From: an uncultured Aquimarina sp.
GTDB taxonomy: Bacteria > Bacteroidota > Bacteroidia > Flavobacteriales > Flavobacteriaceae
Assembly: GCA_947498785.1 (NCBI GenBank)
Contig: CANMLS010000026.1
Location: 1 to 64,000 of the forward strand
Direction of reading: 5' to 3'
Length of the DNA stretch: 64,000 nt
Below are positions 55,498-64,000 of the stretch, in pieces. Position 1 is the stretch's first letter; each line of letters begins with the position of its first letter. Position numbers and translations under genes: made by a program. The notes below the pieces were generated by a model. That model had not been told where the DNA came from, did no database searches, and saw only the letters and a program-made list of their open reading frames with translations.

Positions 55498-56595
55498 CTA
55501 TAATCTATATCCTATCGAAAACTCCATGGCTTCTGCCTTTGCTGCATGAGACCTAACGGTAAGTGAACCAAATATATTTTTAGTAAAATAATATCGAAGT
55601 CCAGCTCTAAGATATGTTTGTCCTTCAAAATCGTATGGGTAATAAAAATAATAACCAAACTGAGTTATCAAAGAAGTTTTGCCTACATTCAATTCGTGCC
55701 CCAAAAACACCCCTGCTCGTTTAGCATCTTCATTTCCTGTTGTTCCATCATTAAAATCTCCACTTGCTCTAAAATCTATATATCGTTCTAAGGCTTTAGA
55801 AAAAAACACTTCGGCTCCTGCCTGAATAGTACTTTTCTTATTCAACCTCTTATCTGCAAAAGCGGCAAAAGTATAAAACGGAAATCTCCCTGAACCAACG
55901 ACATCACTTTCGTTGATTCCTGTTCTAAAAACAAATCCATAACTAATCGGTTCTCCTCCTTTTAAAAGACCTTTTTCTTTTTCTATATATTCTGGAGAAT
56001 CCTGATCAAATGTATACGTAACTCCTGCATTTAAAAACAATGTATTTGTACTCTTATTAGGCGCTTTAGAATTACCATTAGAATAATGAACAACACCTAG
56101 TCCTGCCTGAATTCCCAACCCTTTAAATATATCTGCTTTTTTAAAATTTAATAGTGCATATGATCCACTCACCAAATGTGTACCATATGCTACATTTCTA
56201 AAATTATTATCCTCATCATAAGGAGTTGTATTATAAGACACCCCTTGCGCTATTCTAAACATTAAAAGACGATTAAAAAAATAAAAATTATAATGCAAAA
56301 ACACCCCATAATGCTCCCCTAAGTATTTGTTATCCAAATTTTGATATAAAAATGAGATTCCATAATCTGGAGTATTATATAATCGTTGCCATACTTTATC
56401 TCCAAAAGTTTTACGCTGAAAAGAAAGAATCAAACCAGACGGATGGCCTGTTATCAAATGAGAAATATCCGGATTATGCTTTAGGATAGAGCCATAAAAA
56501 TTATTTACGTCCAATGTATAGTTAGCTTTTGATTCAACCTGAGCATACAGCCCAAAATGAATAACACCAAATACTAAACAAATCTGTTTTATCAT
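55498..56595 (-). CDS. Outer membrane acyloxyacyl hydrolase (PagL-related)
   Basis: 365 residues, signal peptide (ending FGLYAQ), then an amphipathic beta-barrel. GLGVVHYSNGNSKAPNKSTN (about 167-186) matches the His-x-Ser-Asn-Gly segment of lipid A 3-O-deacylase PagL relatives, where His and Ser are catalytic. It ends in an aromatic-free but barrel-like EFSIGYRL. It may trim lipid A; many flavobacterial members are untested and longer than PagL (~170 residues), so the activity is an inference. Confidence 0.82.
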   Translation of the reverse strand: MIKQICLVFGVIHFGLYAQVESKANYTLDVNNFYGSILKHNPDISHLITGHPSGLILSFQRKTFGDKVWQRLYNTPDYGISFLYQNLDNKYLGEHYGVFLHYNFYFFNRLLMFRIAQGVSYNTTPYDEDNNFRNVAYGTHLVSGSYALLNFKKADIFKGLGIQAGLGVVHYSNGNSKAPNKSTNTLFLNAGVTYTFDQDSPEYIEKEKGLLKGGEPISYGFVFRTGINESDVVGSGRFPFYTFAAFADKRLNKKSTIQAGAEVFFSKALERYIDFRASGDFNDGTTGNEDAKRAGVFLGHELNVGKTSLITQFGYYFYYPYDFEGQTYLRAGLRYYFTKNIFGSLTVRSHAAKAEAMEFSIGYRL

Positions 56596-56806
56596 CAGGC
56601 AAATGTAATAATACCTTTTTAAATAGTTACAGAGGTTTTAAAATAGCTCTTGAAACTATAAAAAACATCAACTACTATATACGTTCCTGAAAAATAGCTT
56701 TTAAAATATTGATATTTGATCAACAACATATCAACCTAACAAGAAGTATAATAGTATTAAGGGGATTAAAAATACTCTGAAAAACATAACAAGTTTACTC
56801 TAAAAC

Positions 56807-57760
56807 TTAGAATACCTCTGCCGCAATCTTCTTGATATTATCTGATTTTCCCATCGAGTAATAATGCAATACTGGAACTCCATACTCCATTAATTCTTTG
56901 GATTGTTGTATTGCAAATTCTACTCCTACTTCTCTTACTGCTGCATTGTTTTTGCAACTTTCTATTGCCCTCACAAGTTCGTCTGGCATATCGAGTTTAA
57001 AAACCTGAGGTAAAAGTTGCAAATGTCTTTTTACTGCTGCTGGTTTAATACCAGGGATAATAGGTACGTCTATTCCTGCCGCTCTTGCTTTTTCTACAAA
57101 AGAAAAATATCTTTTATTATCAAAAAACATTTGGGTCACTACATAGTCTGCTCCTGCATCAACCTTATCTTTCAACCTTCTTATGTCTGAATCCATAGAA
57201 GGAGCTTCCATATGCTTTTCTGGGTAACCAGCAACTCCAATACAAAAATTAGATTTATTATCAGTTTCTACAACTTCGTGCAAAAATTGTCCTTTGTTCA
57301 TGTTCACAATCTGAGTAACCAGTTCGTTTGCATAACCATGCCCGCCTTTTGTTGGTTTAAAATATTTTTCCTCCTTCATCGCATCCCCACGTAACGCCAT
57401 TATATTATCAATTCCCAAATAATGACAATCAACCAATAAGTATTCTGTTTCTTCTTTGGTGAATCCACCACATAATACATGCGGAATCGTATCCACATTA
57501 TATTTATGAGTAATCGAAGCACAGATCCCCACCGTTCCTGGTCGCATTCTTGTTAGTTTTTTATCTAATAACCCTTCGCGATCAATATATATAAATTCTT
57601 CTCTAGAGGTAGTAACATCAATAAAAGGAGGATTAAACTCCATCAACGGATCAATATTATTATACAGTTCCTGGATACTTCTTCCTTTTTGTGGTGGTAT
57701 TAATTCAAAAGAGAATAAAGTTTTACCCTCTGCTTTTTTTATATGATCTGTTACTTTCAT
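56807..57760 (-). CDS. metF: Methylenetetrahydrofolate reductase
   Basis: Reduces 5,10-methylene-THF to 5-methyl-THF, the methyl donor for MetH. 317 residues from ATG 57760 (MKVTDHIKKAEGKTLFSFELIPPQKGR); the in-frame start at 57802 would add 14 residues. Family features include FIDVTTSREEF, LALRGD-like MALRGD and TQMFFDNKRYFSF. It is the distal gene of the SAM-riboswitch operon, after metH and the DinB-like gene, though a 320-bp gap precedes it and it may have an additional promoter. Confidence 0.95.
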   Translation of the reverse strand: MKVTDHIKKAEGKTLFSFELIPPQKGRSIQELYNNIDPLMEFNPPFIDVTTSREEFIYIDREGLLDKKLTRMRPGTVGICASITHKYNVDTIPHVLCGGFTKEETEYLLVDCHYLGIDNIMALRGDAMKEEKYFKPTKGGHGYANELVTQIVNMNKGQFLHEVVETDNKSNFCIGVAGYPEKHMEAPSMDSDIRRLKDKVDAGADYVVTQMFFDNKRYFSFVEKARAAGIDVPIIPGIKPAAVKRHLQLLPQVFKLDMPDELVRAIESCKNNAAVREVGVEFAIQQSKELMEYGVPVLHYYSMGKSDNIKKIAAEVF

Positions 57761-58080
57761 CTGTTTTAGATTATTTTTAATCGTAGATAGAATTTTGAAC
57801 AATTAATATTCGATATATAACGGTTTTTTAATAGTGTCAGTTTTATCTACTTTTTTTCTGTTTTTAATTGATTCTTTTTAGGCGTTCGAGCGGGCTATTC
57901 GCTATATCTTTTTATACATTTCACTTCTTATTGAGAGACTTTAGAGATAATTTACAAAAAGGATGTCGCTACTATCCCTAACGCTTTATCATATTATATC
58001 TACCACTCATTGTAATTGATATATTCTTTAATAAATCTGTTCTTTCGAGTACTCATTTCCTTCCGGGGAGCAGGCACTTA
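57761..58080. other. Non-coding spacer between the DinB-like gene and metF with structured core
   Basis: No reading frame of note. The core (57881-57986) is more GC-rich than its surroundings. On the minus strand it reads AGCGTTAGGGATAGTAGCGA, then ATCC, and further on ATATAGCGAATAGCCCGCTC and GAACGCC; GCGTT can pair with AACGC and AGCG with CGCT. I recall similar blocks in intergenic regions of other flavobacteria, so it may be an interspersed repeat or a small RNA, but that memory is unverified. Confidence 0.35.
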
Positions 58081-58569
58081 CTAATTCAATAATATTTTTA
58101 TTTTAATTTGACTATATATCATATTTATCTGCCCCAAATGATATATGTCGTGTTGTATTGCTCCTTTTATCATATACTCATTTTTATATGTAGTACCTAC
58201 AATATTTTCATACATCCATGAATCAGGTTTTGTGGTTAACAATTCACATATCAGTTTTTGTGTTTTAATTAACTCTTTTAGTATGATTTCTTTTTGAGTT
58301 TCTGTCTGTACTAACACATCTTTTCTCCAATCTTTTCCAGAATTTATTTCGATACTAAACGATTCGTTATCTTTTAATTTTTCTATTACAAACACTCTCC
58401 AATCCATCATATGATAAACAAGTTCTGTAATCGAATGTGATACATTTCCTGATTTCTTATCCCAAAATTCAACAGGAATAAGCTTTAATGATTTTAGTAT
58501 AGAAGAACCGAACCATGGTTCTCCTTCAAAAATTTCTTCAAATTGTGTTATACTATCTTCTATATTCAT
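58081..58569 (-). CDS. DinB-like (four-helix, metal-binding) protein
   Basis: 162 residues. Histidines at VYHMMDWR (about 48) and IQHDIYHLGQI (about 138 and 142) are placed as the metal-binding triad of the DinB/YfiT-like superfamily. Members include thiol-dependent transferases and many uncharacterised proteins. It starts 11 bp after metH, so it is co-transcribed with methionine genes; whether it acts in that pathway is unknown. Confidence 0.85.
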   Translation of the reverse strand: MNIEDSITQFEEIFEGEPWFGSSILKSLKLIPVEFWDKKSGNVSHSITELVYHMMDWRVFVIEKLKDNESFSIEINSGKDWRKDVLVQTETQKEIILKELIKTQKLICELLTTKPDSWMYENIVGTTYKNEYMIKGAIQHDIYHLGQINMIYSQIKIKILLN

Positions 58570-58580
58570 TATAAAAATTA

Positions 58581-61274
58581 TTATTCGATAAGATTAGGAT
58601 TCAACCATTTCTTGGCATATTCAAAATCTATACTTTTTCTAGTTGCAAAATCTTTTACCTGATCTTCTTTTATTTTTCCTAATCCAAAATATCGAGCTTC
58701 TGGGTTTGCAAAATAATATCCAGATACTGATGCAGCTGGCCACATAGCAAGGCTTTCTGTTAACTCTACTCCTATTCTTTCGTTGATCTGGAGTAACTCC
58801 CAAATCGTTATTTTCTCCAAATGATCAGGACATGCTGGATACCCTGGAGCAGGACGAATACCTTTATATGCTTCTTTGATCAATTCAGCGTTACTTAACG
58901 TTTCATTATTAGCATAACCCCAATCTTCTTTACGAACTTTTTGATGTAAATATTCAGCAAAAGCTTCTGCCAAACGATCTGCTAATGCTTTAATCATTAT
59001 AGAATTATAATCATCATGATCAGCCTCAAAAGCATCTGCAAGTTCTTTTGTTCCAAATCCTGTAGTTACACAAAAACATCCCATATAATCCTGAATACCA
59101 CTTTCTTTTGGAGCTATAAAATCGGATAAAGCAAAATTTGGTTTTTGAGCATGTTTTTTTAGTTGCTGACGTAGTGTTCTAAATATAGTTTTTCTTTCTT
59201 CAGAAGAAACTTCTATATCATCATCATTTATACTATTTGCTTCAAATAATCCATACACTGCCTTTGCTCCCAACAACCTTTTATCAAAGATTTTTTGTAA
59301 TAATTCTTGCGCGTCATGAAATAAAGAAGCTGCTTGTTCTCCAACTACTTCATCACTTAAAATAGCTGGGTATTTACCGTGCAAATCCCAAGATCTGAAA
59401 AATGGAGTCCAGTCAATATATGGCTCTAGGGCTCGAAGATCTTGATTTTCTATTGTTTTAATTCCCAATTCATTTGGCGTTACAATTTCAGAAGTTTTCC
59501 AGTCTATGCTATATTTATTTTGTCTAGCATCCTGAATACTTAAGTATTCCTTTTGTTTTGTTCTCTTTAGGAATCCCTCTCTAAATTTTTCATAGTCCTC
59601 CTTTAAATCTCCAACATATTTTTGGTTACTTCTTTTGTTTAATAAGTCTCCTACAACTGTTACTGCTCTCGAAGCATCGTTTACATGCACTACAGCATTT
59701 TTATATTGTGGATCAATTTTAACCGCAGTATGTGCCTTGGATGTGGTTGCTCCACCAATGAGTAAAGGAATATTAAAATTCTTACGTTCCATTTCCTTTG
59801 CGAGATATACCATTTCATCTAATGAAGGTGTAATTAAACCACTTAAACCAATAATATCGACTTGTTCGTCTATAGCAGTCTGAATAATTTTTTCTGGCGG
59901 CACCATAACACCCATATCAACAATCTCATAATTATTACATCCAAGAACTACTGAAACAATATTTTTACCAATATCATGCACATCCCCTTTTACAGTTGCC
60001 ATTAATACTTTACCTGCGTTTTCCTGACCGTTAGAAGATGTTGGGTTTTTCTTTTTTTCTTCTTCAATATAAGGAAGCAAATGAGCTACTGCTCTCTTCA
60101 TAACTCGAGCAGATTTAACAACTTGAGGCAAGAACATTTTCCCTGATCCAAATAAATCTCCCACTACATTCATTCCTGTCATCAGGTTTCCTTCTATCAC
60201 TTCGATAGGTTTATCTGCATTTTGTCTTGCCTCTTCAACATCTTCGACAATATATTGATCAATACCTTTAACCAATGCTCTGGTAATTCTATCTTGTAAT
60301 GGTTCTAGCCTCCATGAAAGATCTACAGTTTTTTCTTTACTTGTTCCTACTACCGTTTCTGCAAAATCTAGTAACCGTTCTGTAGCATCATCTCTTCGAT
60401 CTAAAATTACATCTTCTACATACTCTAACAAGTCTTTAGGAATATCATCATAAATCTCTAACATGGCTGGATTTACAATCCCCATGTTCATTCCTGCTTT
60501 GATTGCATGGTATAAAAAAACTGAGTGCATAGCTTCTCTAACTGTATTATTTCCTCTAAAAGAAAAAGAAACATTACTCACTCCTCCACTAACACTACAA
60601 TGCGCCAAGTTTTCTCTTACCCATCGTGTTGCTTCAATAAAGTCAATTGCATTTCTTCGATGTTCCTCCATACCAGTAGCAACTGGAAAAATATTAAGAT
60701 CAAAGATGATATCTTCTGGCGGAAGCTTTACTTGATTAACAAGGATATCATATGATCGTTTAGAAATCTCTAAACGTCTCTCATAATTATCTGCTTGTCC
60801 AACCTCATCAAATGCCATGACAATTACCGCAGCACCATATCTTTTGACCGCTTTTGCATGTGCTATAAATTCTTCTTCACCTTCTTTAAGACTAATTGAG
60901 TTTACTACACATTTTCCTTGTACTACCTGTAATCCAGCCTCTATAATTTCCCATTTGGAGCTATCGATCATAATAGGTACTCTAGCAATATCTGGTTCTG
61001 CCATGATAAGGTTTAAAAATCTAACCATGGCTTCTTTACCATCTATCAAGCCATCATCCATATTGATATCGATAACTTGTGCTCCTCCTTCAACCTGATG
61101 TCTGGCAATATCTAAAGCCTCGTCAAATTTTTCTTCTTTCACCAAACGTAAAAACTTGCGTGATCCTGCCACATTTGTACGTTCGCCTACATTTATAAAG
61201 TTTGTCTCGGCAGAAACAATCATTGGTTCTAAACCAGAAAGTTTCAAATATTTCCTTGTTTCTTGCTTATTCAT
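58581..61274 (-). CDS. metH: Methionine synthase, cobalamin-dependent: folate, B12 and activation modules
   Basis: 897 residues. Order: pterin-binding domain (about 20-270, NFINVGERTNVAGS), cap and B12-binding domain (about 300-560) with the cobalamin motif GDVHDIGKNIV, whose His is the lower ligand, and the SAM-binding activation domain (about 590-897, RPAPGYPACPDH). With the homocysteine module encoded by the preceding gene it makes a full methionine synthase that moves a methyl group from methyl-THF to homocysteine. Starts 3 bp after the first part. Confidence 0.96.
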   Translation of the reverse strand: MNKQETRKYLKLSGLEPMIVSAETNFINVGERTNVAGSRKFLRLVKEEKFDEALDIARHQVEGGAQVIDINMDDGLIDGKEAMVRFLNLIMAEPDIARVPIMIDSSKWEIIEAGLQVVQGKCVVNSISLKEGEEEFIAHAKAVKRYGAAVIVMAFDEVGQADNYERRLEISKRSYDILVNQVKLPPEDIIFDLNIFPVATGMEEHRRNAIDFIEATRWVRENLAHCSVSGGVSNVSFSFRGNNTVREAMHSVFLYHAIKAGMNMGIVNPAMLEIYDDIPKDLLEYVEDVILDRRDDATERLLDFAETVVGTSKEKTVDLSWRLEPLQDRITRALVKGIDQYIVEDVEEARQNADKPIEVIEGNLMTGMNVVGDLFGSGKMFLPQVVKSARVMKRAVAHLLPYIEEEKKKNPTSSNGQENAGKVLMATVKGDVHDIGKNIVSVVLGCNNYEIVDMGVMVPPEKIIQTAIDEQVDIIGLSGLITPSLDEMVYLAKEMERKNFNIPLLIGGATTSKAHTAVKIDPQYKNAVVHVNDASRAVTVVGDLLNKRSNQKYVGDLKEDYEKFREGFLKRTKQKEYLSIQDARQNKYSIDWKTSEIVTPNELGIKTIENQDLRALEPYIDWTPFFRSWDLHGKYPAILSDEVVGEQAASLFHDAQELLQKIFDKRLLGAKAVYGLFEANSINDDDIEVSSEERKTIFRTLRQQLKKHAQKPNFALSDFIAPKESGIQDYMGCFCVTTGFGTKELADAFEADHDDYNSIMIKALADRLAEAFAEYLHQKVRKEDWGYANNETLSNAELIKEAYKGIRPAPGYPACPDHLEKITIWELLQINERIGVELTESLAMWPAASVSGYYFANPEARYFGLGKIKEDQVKDFATRKSIDFEYAKKWLNPNLIE

Positions 61275-61277
61275 ATC

Positions 61278-62279
61278 CTATACTACAGCTCCAATACTTC
61301 TTGGAGTATATTTTTTAGCTAAATCTGCAATTGCTTTTATATGTTCTGGAGTTGTACCACAGCAACCTCCAATAATATTTACCAAATTTTTATCCATATA
61401 TTCTTTTATCTGTGCTGCCATCTGTTCTGGAGATTCATCATACTCTCCAAATGCATTTGGTAAACCTGCATTTGGATGGGCAGATACTCCAAAATTTGTT
61501 TTTTGTGCCAATACTTCTAAATGTGGAGTCAATTGATTCGCCCCTAAAGCACAATTAAACCCTACTGTTAACATAGGAATATGTGAAACTGAAATCAAAA
61601 AAGCCTCTGCAGTTTGTCCCGATAATGTTCGGCCACTGGCATCAGTTATTGTACCACTTACCATAATTGGCACCTCTATATTTCTTTCATCTTTAACTTC
61701 TTCTATAGCAAAAAGTGCTGCTTTCGCATTTAAGGTATCAAAAATAGTTTCTACTAATAAGATATCAGCTCCCCCATCTAATAGCCCTTCTACCTGTTGT
61801 TTATATGCTATTCTTAACTCATCAAAAGTTACTGCTCTAAACCCAGGATCATTAACATCAGGAGACATACTTGCTGTTCTATTTGTCGGGCCGATGGATC
61901 CAGCTACAAATCGAGGTTTATGGGGCTCATCTTTTGTAAACTCCTCTGCTACTTCTTTTGCTATTTTTGCAGATTCGTAATTTAATTCATAAACTAATTC
62001 TTCCATTTCATAGTCCGCCATGGCAATAGTCGTACCAGAAAACGTGTTAGTTTCTACAATATCTGCTCCCGCTTCAAAATATAACCGATGTACTTCTTTT
62101 ATTGCCTCTGGTTGAGTTATACTAAGCAAATCATTATTTCCTTGCACAGGAACCGACCAATCTTTGAACCGTTCTCCTCTAAAATCCTCTTCTGTAAATT
62201 TATGACGCTGTAACATAGTTCCCATAGCTCCATCAAGCACAAGAATTCTTTCTTCCAATATTTTTTTTATGTCATTCAT
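61278..62279 (-). CDS. metH: Methionine synthase, homocysteine S-methyltransferase module
   Basis: 333 residues corresponding to the N-terminal module of MetH. VLDGAMGTMLQ and DIVETNTFSGT start the barrel; the zinc ligands are Cys in VGFNCALGA and the Cys-Cys pair in IGGCCGTTPEHI. MetH is one polypeptide in E. coli; here the module is a separate gene, as in other flavobacteria. First gene after the SAM riboswitch. Confidence 0.95.
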   Translation of the reverse strand: MNDIKKILEERILVLDGAMGTMLQRHKFTEEDFRGERFKDWSVPVQGNNDLLSITQPEAIKEVHRLYFEAGADIVETNTFSGTTIAMADYEMEELVYELNYESAKIAKEVAEEFTKDEPHKPRFVAGSIGPTNRTASMSPDVNDPGFRAVTFDELRIAYKQQVEGLLDGGADILLVETIFDTLNAKAALFAIEEVKDERNIEVPIMVSGTITDASGRTLSGQTAEAFLISVSHIPMLTVGFNCALGANQLTPHLEVLAQKTNFGVSAHPNAGLPNAFGEYDESPEQMAAQIKEYMDKNLVNIIGGCCGTTPEHIKAIADLAKKYTPRSIGAVV

Positions 62280-62420
62280 TTCTTAACATACATTTTTTTA
62301 AATTCTGGTTAACACTAGAATAATATTTTTAATCACTATTATAAAAACACTATAAATAGATGAAGTGCAATCAAATAGTATTCTTTTTTAAAAAGAAAAA
62401 ATATATCAAGAAAATAATGG

Positions 62421-62440
62421 AAAAATATAGCAGAGCTATA
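62421..62440 (-). terminator. Possible expression-platform terminator of the SAM riboswitch
   Basis: Minus strand TATAGC-TCT-GCTATA followed by TTTTT, directly after the aptamer. The stem is short and AU-rich, so a role in termination is tentative. Confidence 0.4.
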
Positions 62441-62446
62441 CATTTT

Positions 62447-62547
62447 CGTTATCTAGTCCGTAACCGGATAGAATGTAGCACCTTCTTTAACAGATAAAGG
62501 GTTGCTAAGGTTTCACAGGGTCTATTCCCTCCACCTTTCTTGATAAC
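62447..62547 (-). ncRNA. SAM-I (S-box) riboswitch
   Basis: The minus strand shows the S-box core in order: P1 GTTATC with GATAAC at the other end, then AAGGTGGAGGGA, CCCTGTGAAACC and TTAGCAACC, then GGTGCTACATTCTATCC. In such riboswitches bound S-adenosylmethionine turns off the downstream genes. It sits ~170 nt before metH and so should repress metH, the DinB-like gene and metF when SAM is plentiful. Confidence 0.93.
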
Positions 62548-63128
62548 ATTTTAAATAAATTTATGAACTAGATAGCATTTATTGCTAATCTGAACACAAA
62601 GAAAAGGCATAGTTATTTCTTTTGCAAGAAAAAAAACAAAAATAACAGTTGTGTTTAAATCTATTTCTCAATCTTCAATAGGATTATATCGACTAATGCT
62701 TAATCTACTCCTTCACTTATGGAATTAAGACATATGTACAGAGGGAGATAATTAAACTACACACTACTGAGTAAAGAGGTTATGTTTGCTGTTGTTTTCA
62801 TTTTTTCAATTCTCGTGTGGACTTCTTATGTATTGAATTCTACCAATTAATATGAGGCACTTATAGTCATTTAACCTTATAAAGATAATTATCTGCAAAA
62901 CTTCTACTCAAAATACTATGTCTGAAGCTATTTGATCTATATTCAATCCACAGAAATAACTAAAGTAAATGCTGTCATTAACATAATCCTCGACTTTATT
63001 AAATTATTTTAACCTGCTTTGATATGTGATCCGCAACACCTACTCTTTATAATATGTCTTTACTAAAAACCTGAAGACTATTTACTCATGTTTTATACAC
63101 TCTAATAATAGTTATAATTCTACAACTT
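62548..63128. other. Intergenic region between the divergent metH operon and Coa1-like gene
   Basis: About 580 bp with frequent stops in all frames. It must contain the promoter of the SAM-riboswitch transcript and that of the Coa1-like gene, but no full TAnnTTTG box was identified. A small inverted repeat TAGCA/TGCTA lies at 62571-62585. Nothing else is recognised. Confidence 0.5.
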
Positions 63129-63560
63129 ATGAATGAAGTGTTTTATAAAAAAGGTTGGTGGCATAAACATTGGAAATGGGTACTCCCAACGACAACTATA
63201 TTAACTTTAACCTTCATATTTTTCTTTATGACAGGAGATGCCCTCTTTAGATATGGATCTGTATACGCACAACCTTCTCTTGTAAATAATGCTATAGAGA
63301 TAACCAAAGAAAATGACCTTGTTATTGAAAAATTAGGTGAATTATCGCCTCATGATTTTTTTCGCCTATTAGAAGGAGAAGTCCAATACCTAAATCATAA
63401 CAACGGAATCGCTATAACCGTTGGAATCAGAAGTATTAATGGTAAAAAAGCAAAACTAGATATTATTGCTCATCAAAACGGAAAAAATTGGGAATATCAA
63501 AAAATTACAGTAAGGATTAAAAAGCCCAAAAAAGAGACTATAAAAATACTTGAAAAATAA
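63129..63560 (+). CDS. Coa1-like (cytochrome oxidase assembly factor 1 family) membrane protein
   Basis: 143 residues: a short N-terminus, one membrane segment (about 17-35, WVLPTTTILTLTFIFFFM), and a soluble domain with the family's RYGSVYAQPSLVNNAIE and EVIEKLGELSP-type pattern (NDLVIEKLGELSPHD), ending WEYQKITVRIKKPKKE. The family is named after mitochondrial Coa1; the bacterial role is untested. Convergent with the ferredoxin gene, 5 bp apart. Confidence 0.85.
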   Translation: MNEVFYKKGWWHKHWKWVLPTTTILTLTFIFFFMTGDALFRYGSVYAQPSLVNNAIEITKENDLVIEKLGELSPHDFFRLLEGEVQYLNHNNGIAITVGIRSINGKKAKLDIIAHQNGKNWEYQKITVRIKKPKKETIKILEK

Positions 63561-63565
63561 TCTAT

Positions 63566-63886
63566 TTAAGATTCTGGAGCTAATTCTATTTCTAGCCCAT
63601 CTAGCTCTGGAGTGATTGGTATCTGACACCCTAATCGACTATTATCTTCTACATAAAACGCTTCTGCTAACATCAAATCCTCGTCCTGTCCCATTTCTGG
63701 CAATTTGTGATCTGATAAAACATAGCATTGACAAGATGCACACATTGCCATACCTCCGCAAGTACCTTCTACAGGAAGTTCATATGCTTTACAAACCTCC
63801 ATTAGGTTCATTGCCATATCGGTTGGCGCCAATATTTCGTGTATCGCTCCTTCTCTATCTTTTATCTTTATAGTAATATCTGACAT
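63566..63886 (-). CDS. 2Fe-2S ferredoxin
   Basis: 106 residues, adrenodoxin/ISC-type fold. The cluster ligands are Cys43, Cys49, Cys52 and Cys87 (GTCGGMAMCASC and GCQIP), spaced Cys-x5-Cys-x2-Cys-x34-Cys as in this class. It carries electrons to an unknown partner. The small size and lack of a signal indicate a cytoplasmic protein. Confidence 0.94.
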   Translation of the reverse strand: MSDITIKIKDREGAIHEILAPTDMAMNLMEVCKAYELPVEGTCGGMAMCASCQCYVLSDHKLPEMGQDEDLMLAEAFYVEDNSRLGCQIPITPELDGLEIELAPES

Positions 63887-63913
63887 AACTGCTTATTTCT
63901 GTACAAAATATAT

Positions 63914-63952
63914 TTAAAAACCTCATAATTTGCTACAGCAAATTATGAGGTT
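63914..63952 (-). terminator. Terminator of the gene entering from the right edge
   Basis: A perfect inverted repeat (63919-63934 and 63937-63952, AACCTCATAATTTGCT and its complement) is followed on the minus strand by TTTTTAAATA. It lies ~20 bp after a minus-strand stop codon at 63973-63975. Confidence 0.8.
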
Positions 63953-63972
63953 CAAAAATAAAATATTATCCT

Positions 63973-64000
63973 TTACACTATTGCTTTTACCACTTCTTTT
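63973..64000 (-). CDS. C-terminal codons of a gene continuing beyond the right edge
   Basis: The minus strand reads KEVVKAIV then TAA at 63973-63975, followed 20 bp later by a strong terminator. Too short to identify. The terminator supports a real gene end. Confidence 0.45.

Noticed and set aside
60463..61098. Several 75-93-codon plus-strand frames opposite metH
   Set aside because: They are antisense shadows of a conserved protein and show no own signals.
61270..61284. Frameshift or sequencing error splitting metH
   Set aside because: The first part ends with a proper stop, the second has its own ATG 3 bp later with a natural N-terminus, and two-gene metH is known in this group.
62548..63128. 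Long gene-free stretch as a hidden gene or mobile remnant
   Set aside because: All frames carry frequent stops, no repeats or terminal inverted repeats were seen, and it fits a divergent regulatory region.

Overview
The window is a low-GC chromosomal segment from a marine-type member of the Flavobacteriaceae (Bacteroidota). Evidence for this: gliding genes gldA, gldB and gldC; a secreted protein with a type IX secretion C-terminal sorting domain; many promoters of the Bacteroidota form TAnnTTTG with no Shine-Dalgarno sites; a PASTA-tailed division PBP; and a split metH. Aquimarina-like organisms fit, but the genus cannot be fixed from this sequence alone.

Layout. (1) 1-1305: the right end of a mobile element. 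A large serine recombinase, cut by the window edge, runs antisense into the 3' end of a tRNA-Arg(UCG) gene, the likely attachment site. (2) 1324-18042: yqeY, then a nearly complete division and cell wall (dcw) cluster, all on the minus strand, in transcription order mraZ, rsmH, ftsL, ftsI/pbp, murE, mraY, a small four-helix-bundle gene, murD, ftsW, murG, murC, ftsQ, ftsA, ftsZ. It begins at a promoter overlapped by three 10-bp MraZ-type repeats and ends at a hairpin terminator. (3) 18343-25153: an alpha/beta hydrolase, engB, gldB-gldC plus an unknown gene, nadE, an unusual response regulator and dnaG. (4) 25284-34282: a type IX cargo protein, an ECF sigma / membrane regulator / outer membrane protein operon, a polyprenyl synthase, a small hydrolase and rlmN. 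(5) 34303-40843: a secreted two-domain protein, queA, aroA, a small membrane protein, a MazG-like pyrophosphohydrolase, a decayed DUF3857 locus, dtd and rsgA. (6) 41490-45667: an aromatic amino acid operon (pheA, aminotransferase, tyrA, DAHP synthase-chorismate mutase) preceded by a Phe/Tyr-rich leader peptide and a terminator, i.e. a ribosome-mediated attenuator. (7) 45861-48733: threonine-to-glycine catabolism (tdh, kbl) with a divergent Lrp/AsnC regulator. (8) 48716-56595: a GH1 glycosidase, gldA, a multi-PAS histidine kinase with its receiver protein, a DUF2807 lipoprotein and a PagL-like outer membrane protein. (9) 56807-62547: a methionine operon (metH in two parts, a DinB-like gene, metF) behind a SAM-I riboswitch. 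(10) 63129-64000: a Coa1-like membrane protein, a 2Fe-2S ferredoxin and the last codons of a gene that continues outside the window.

Most of the content is conserved core genome. The most noteworthy signals are regulatory or structural: the Phe/Tyr leader attenuator (45530-45667), the MraZ operator, the SAM riboswitch, the four-helix-bundle insertion between mraY and murD bounded by inverted repeats, a tRNA-Arg whose normally invariant G19-C56 tertiary pair is replaced by A19-U56, a response regulator with Glu at the phospho-Asp site, a primase that has lost all four zinc ligands, and a decayed DUF3857 gene. No CRISPR array, defence island or complete insertion sequence was seen.
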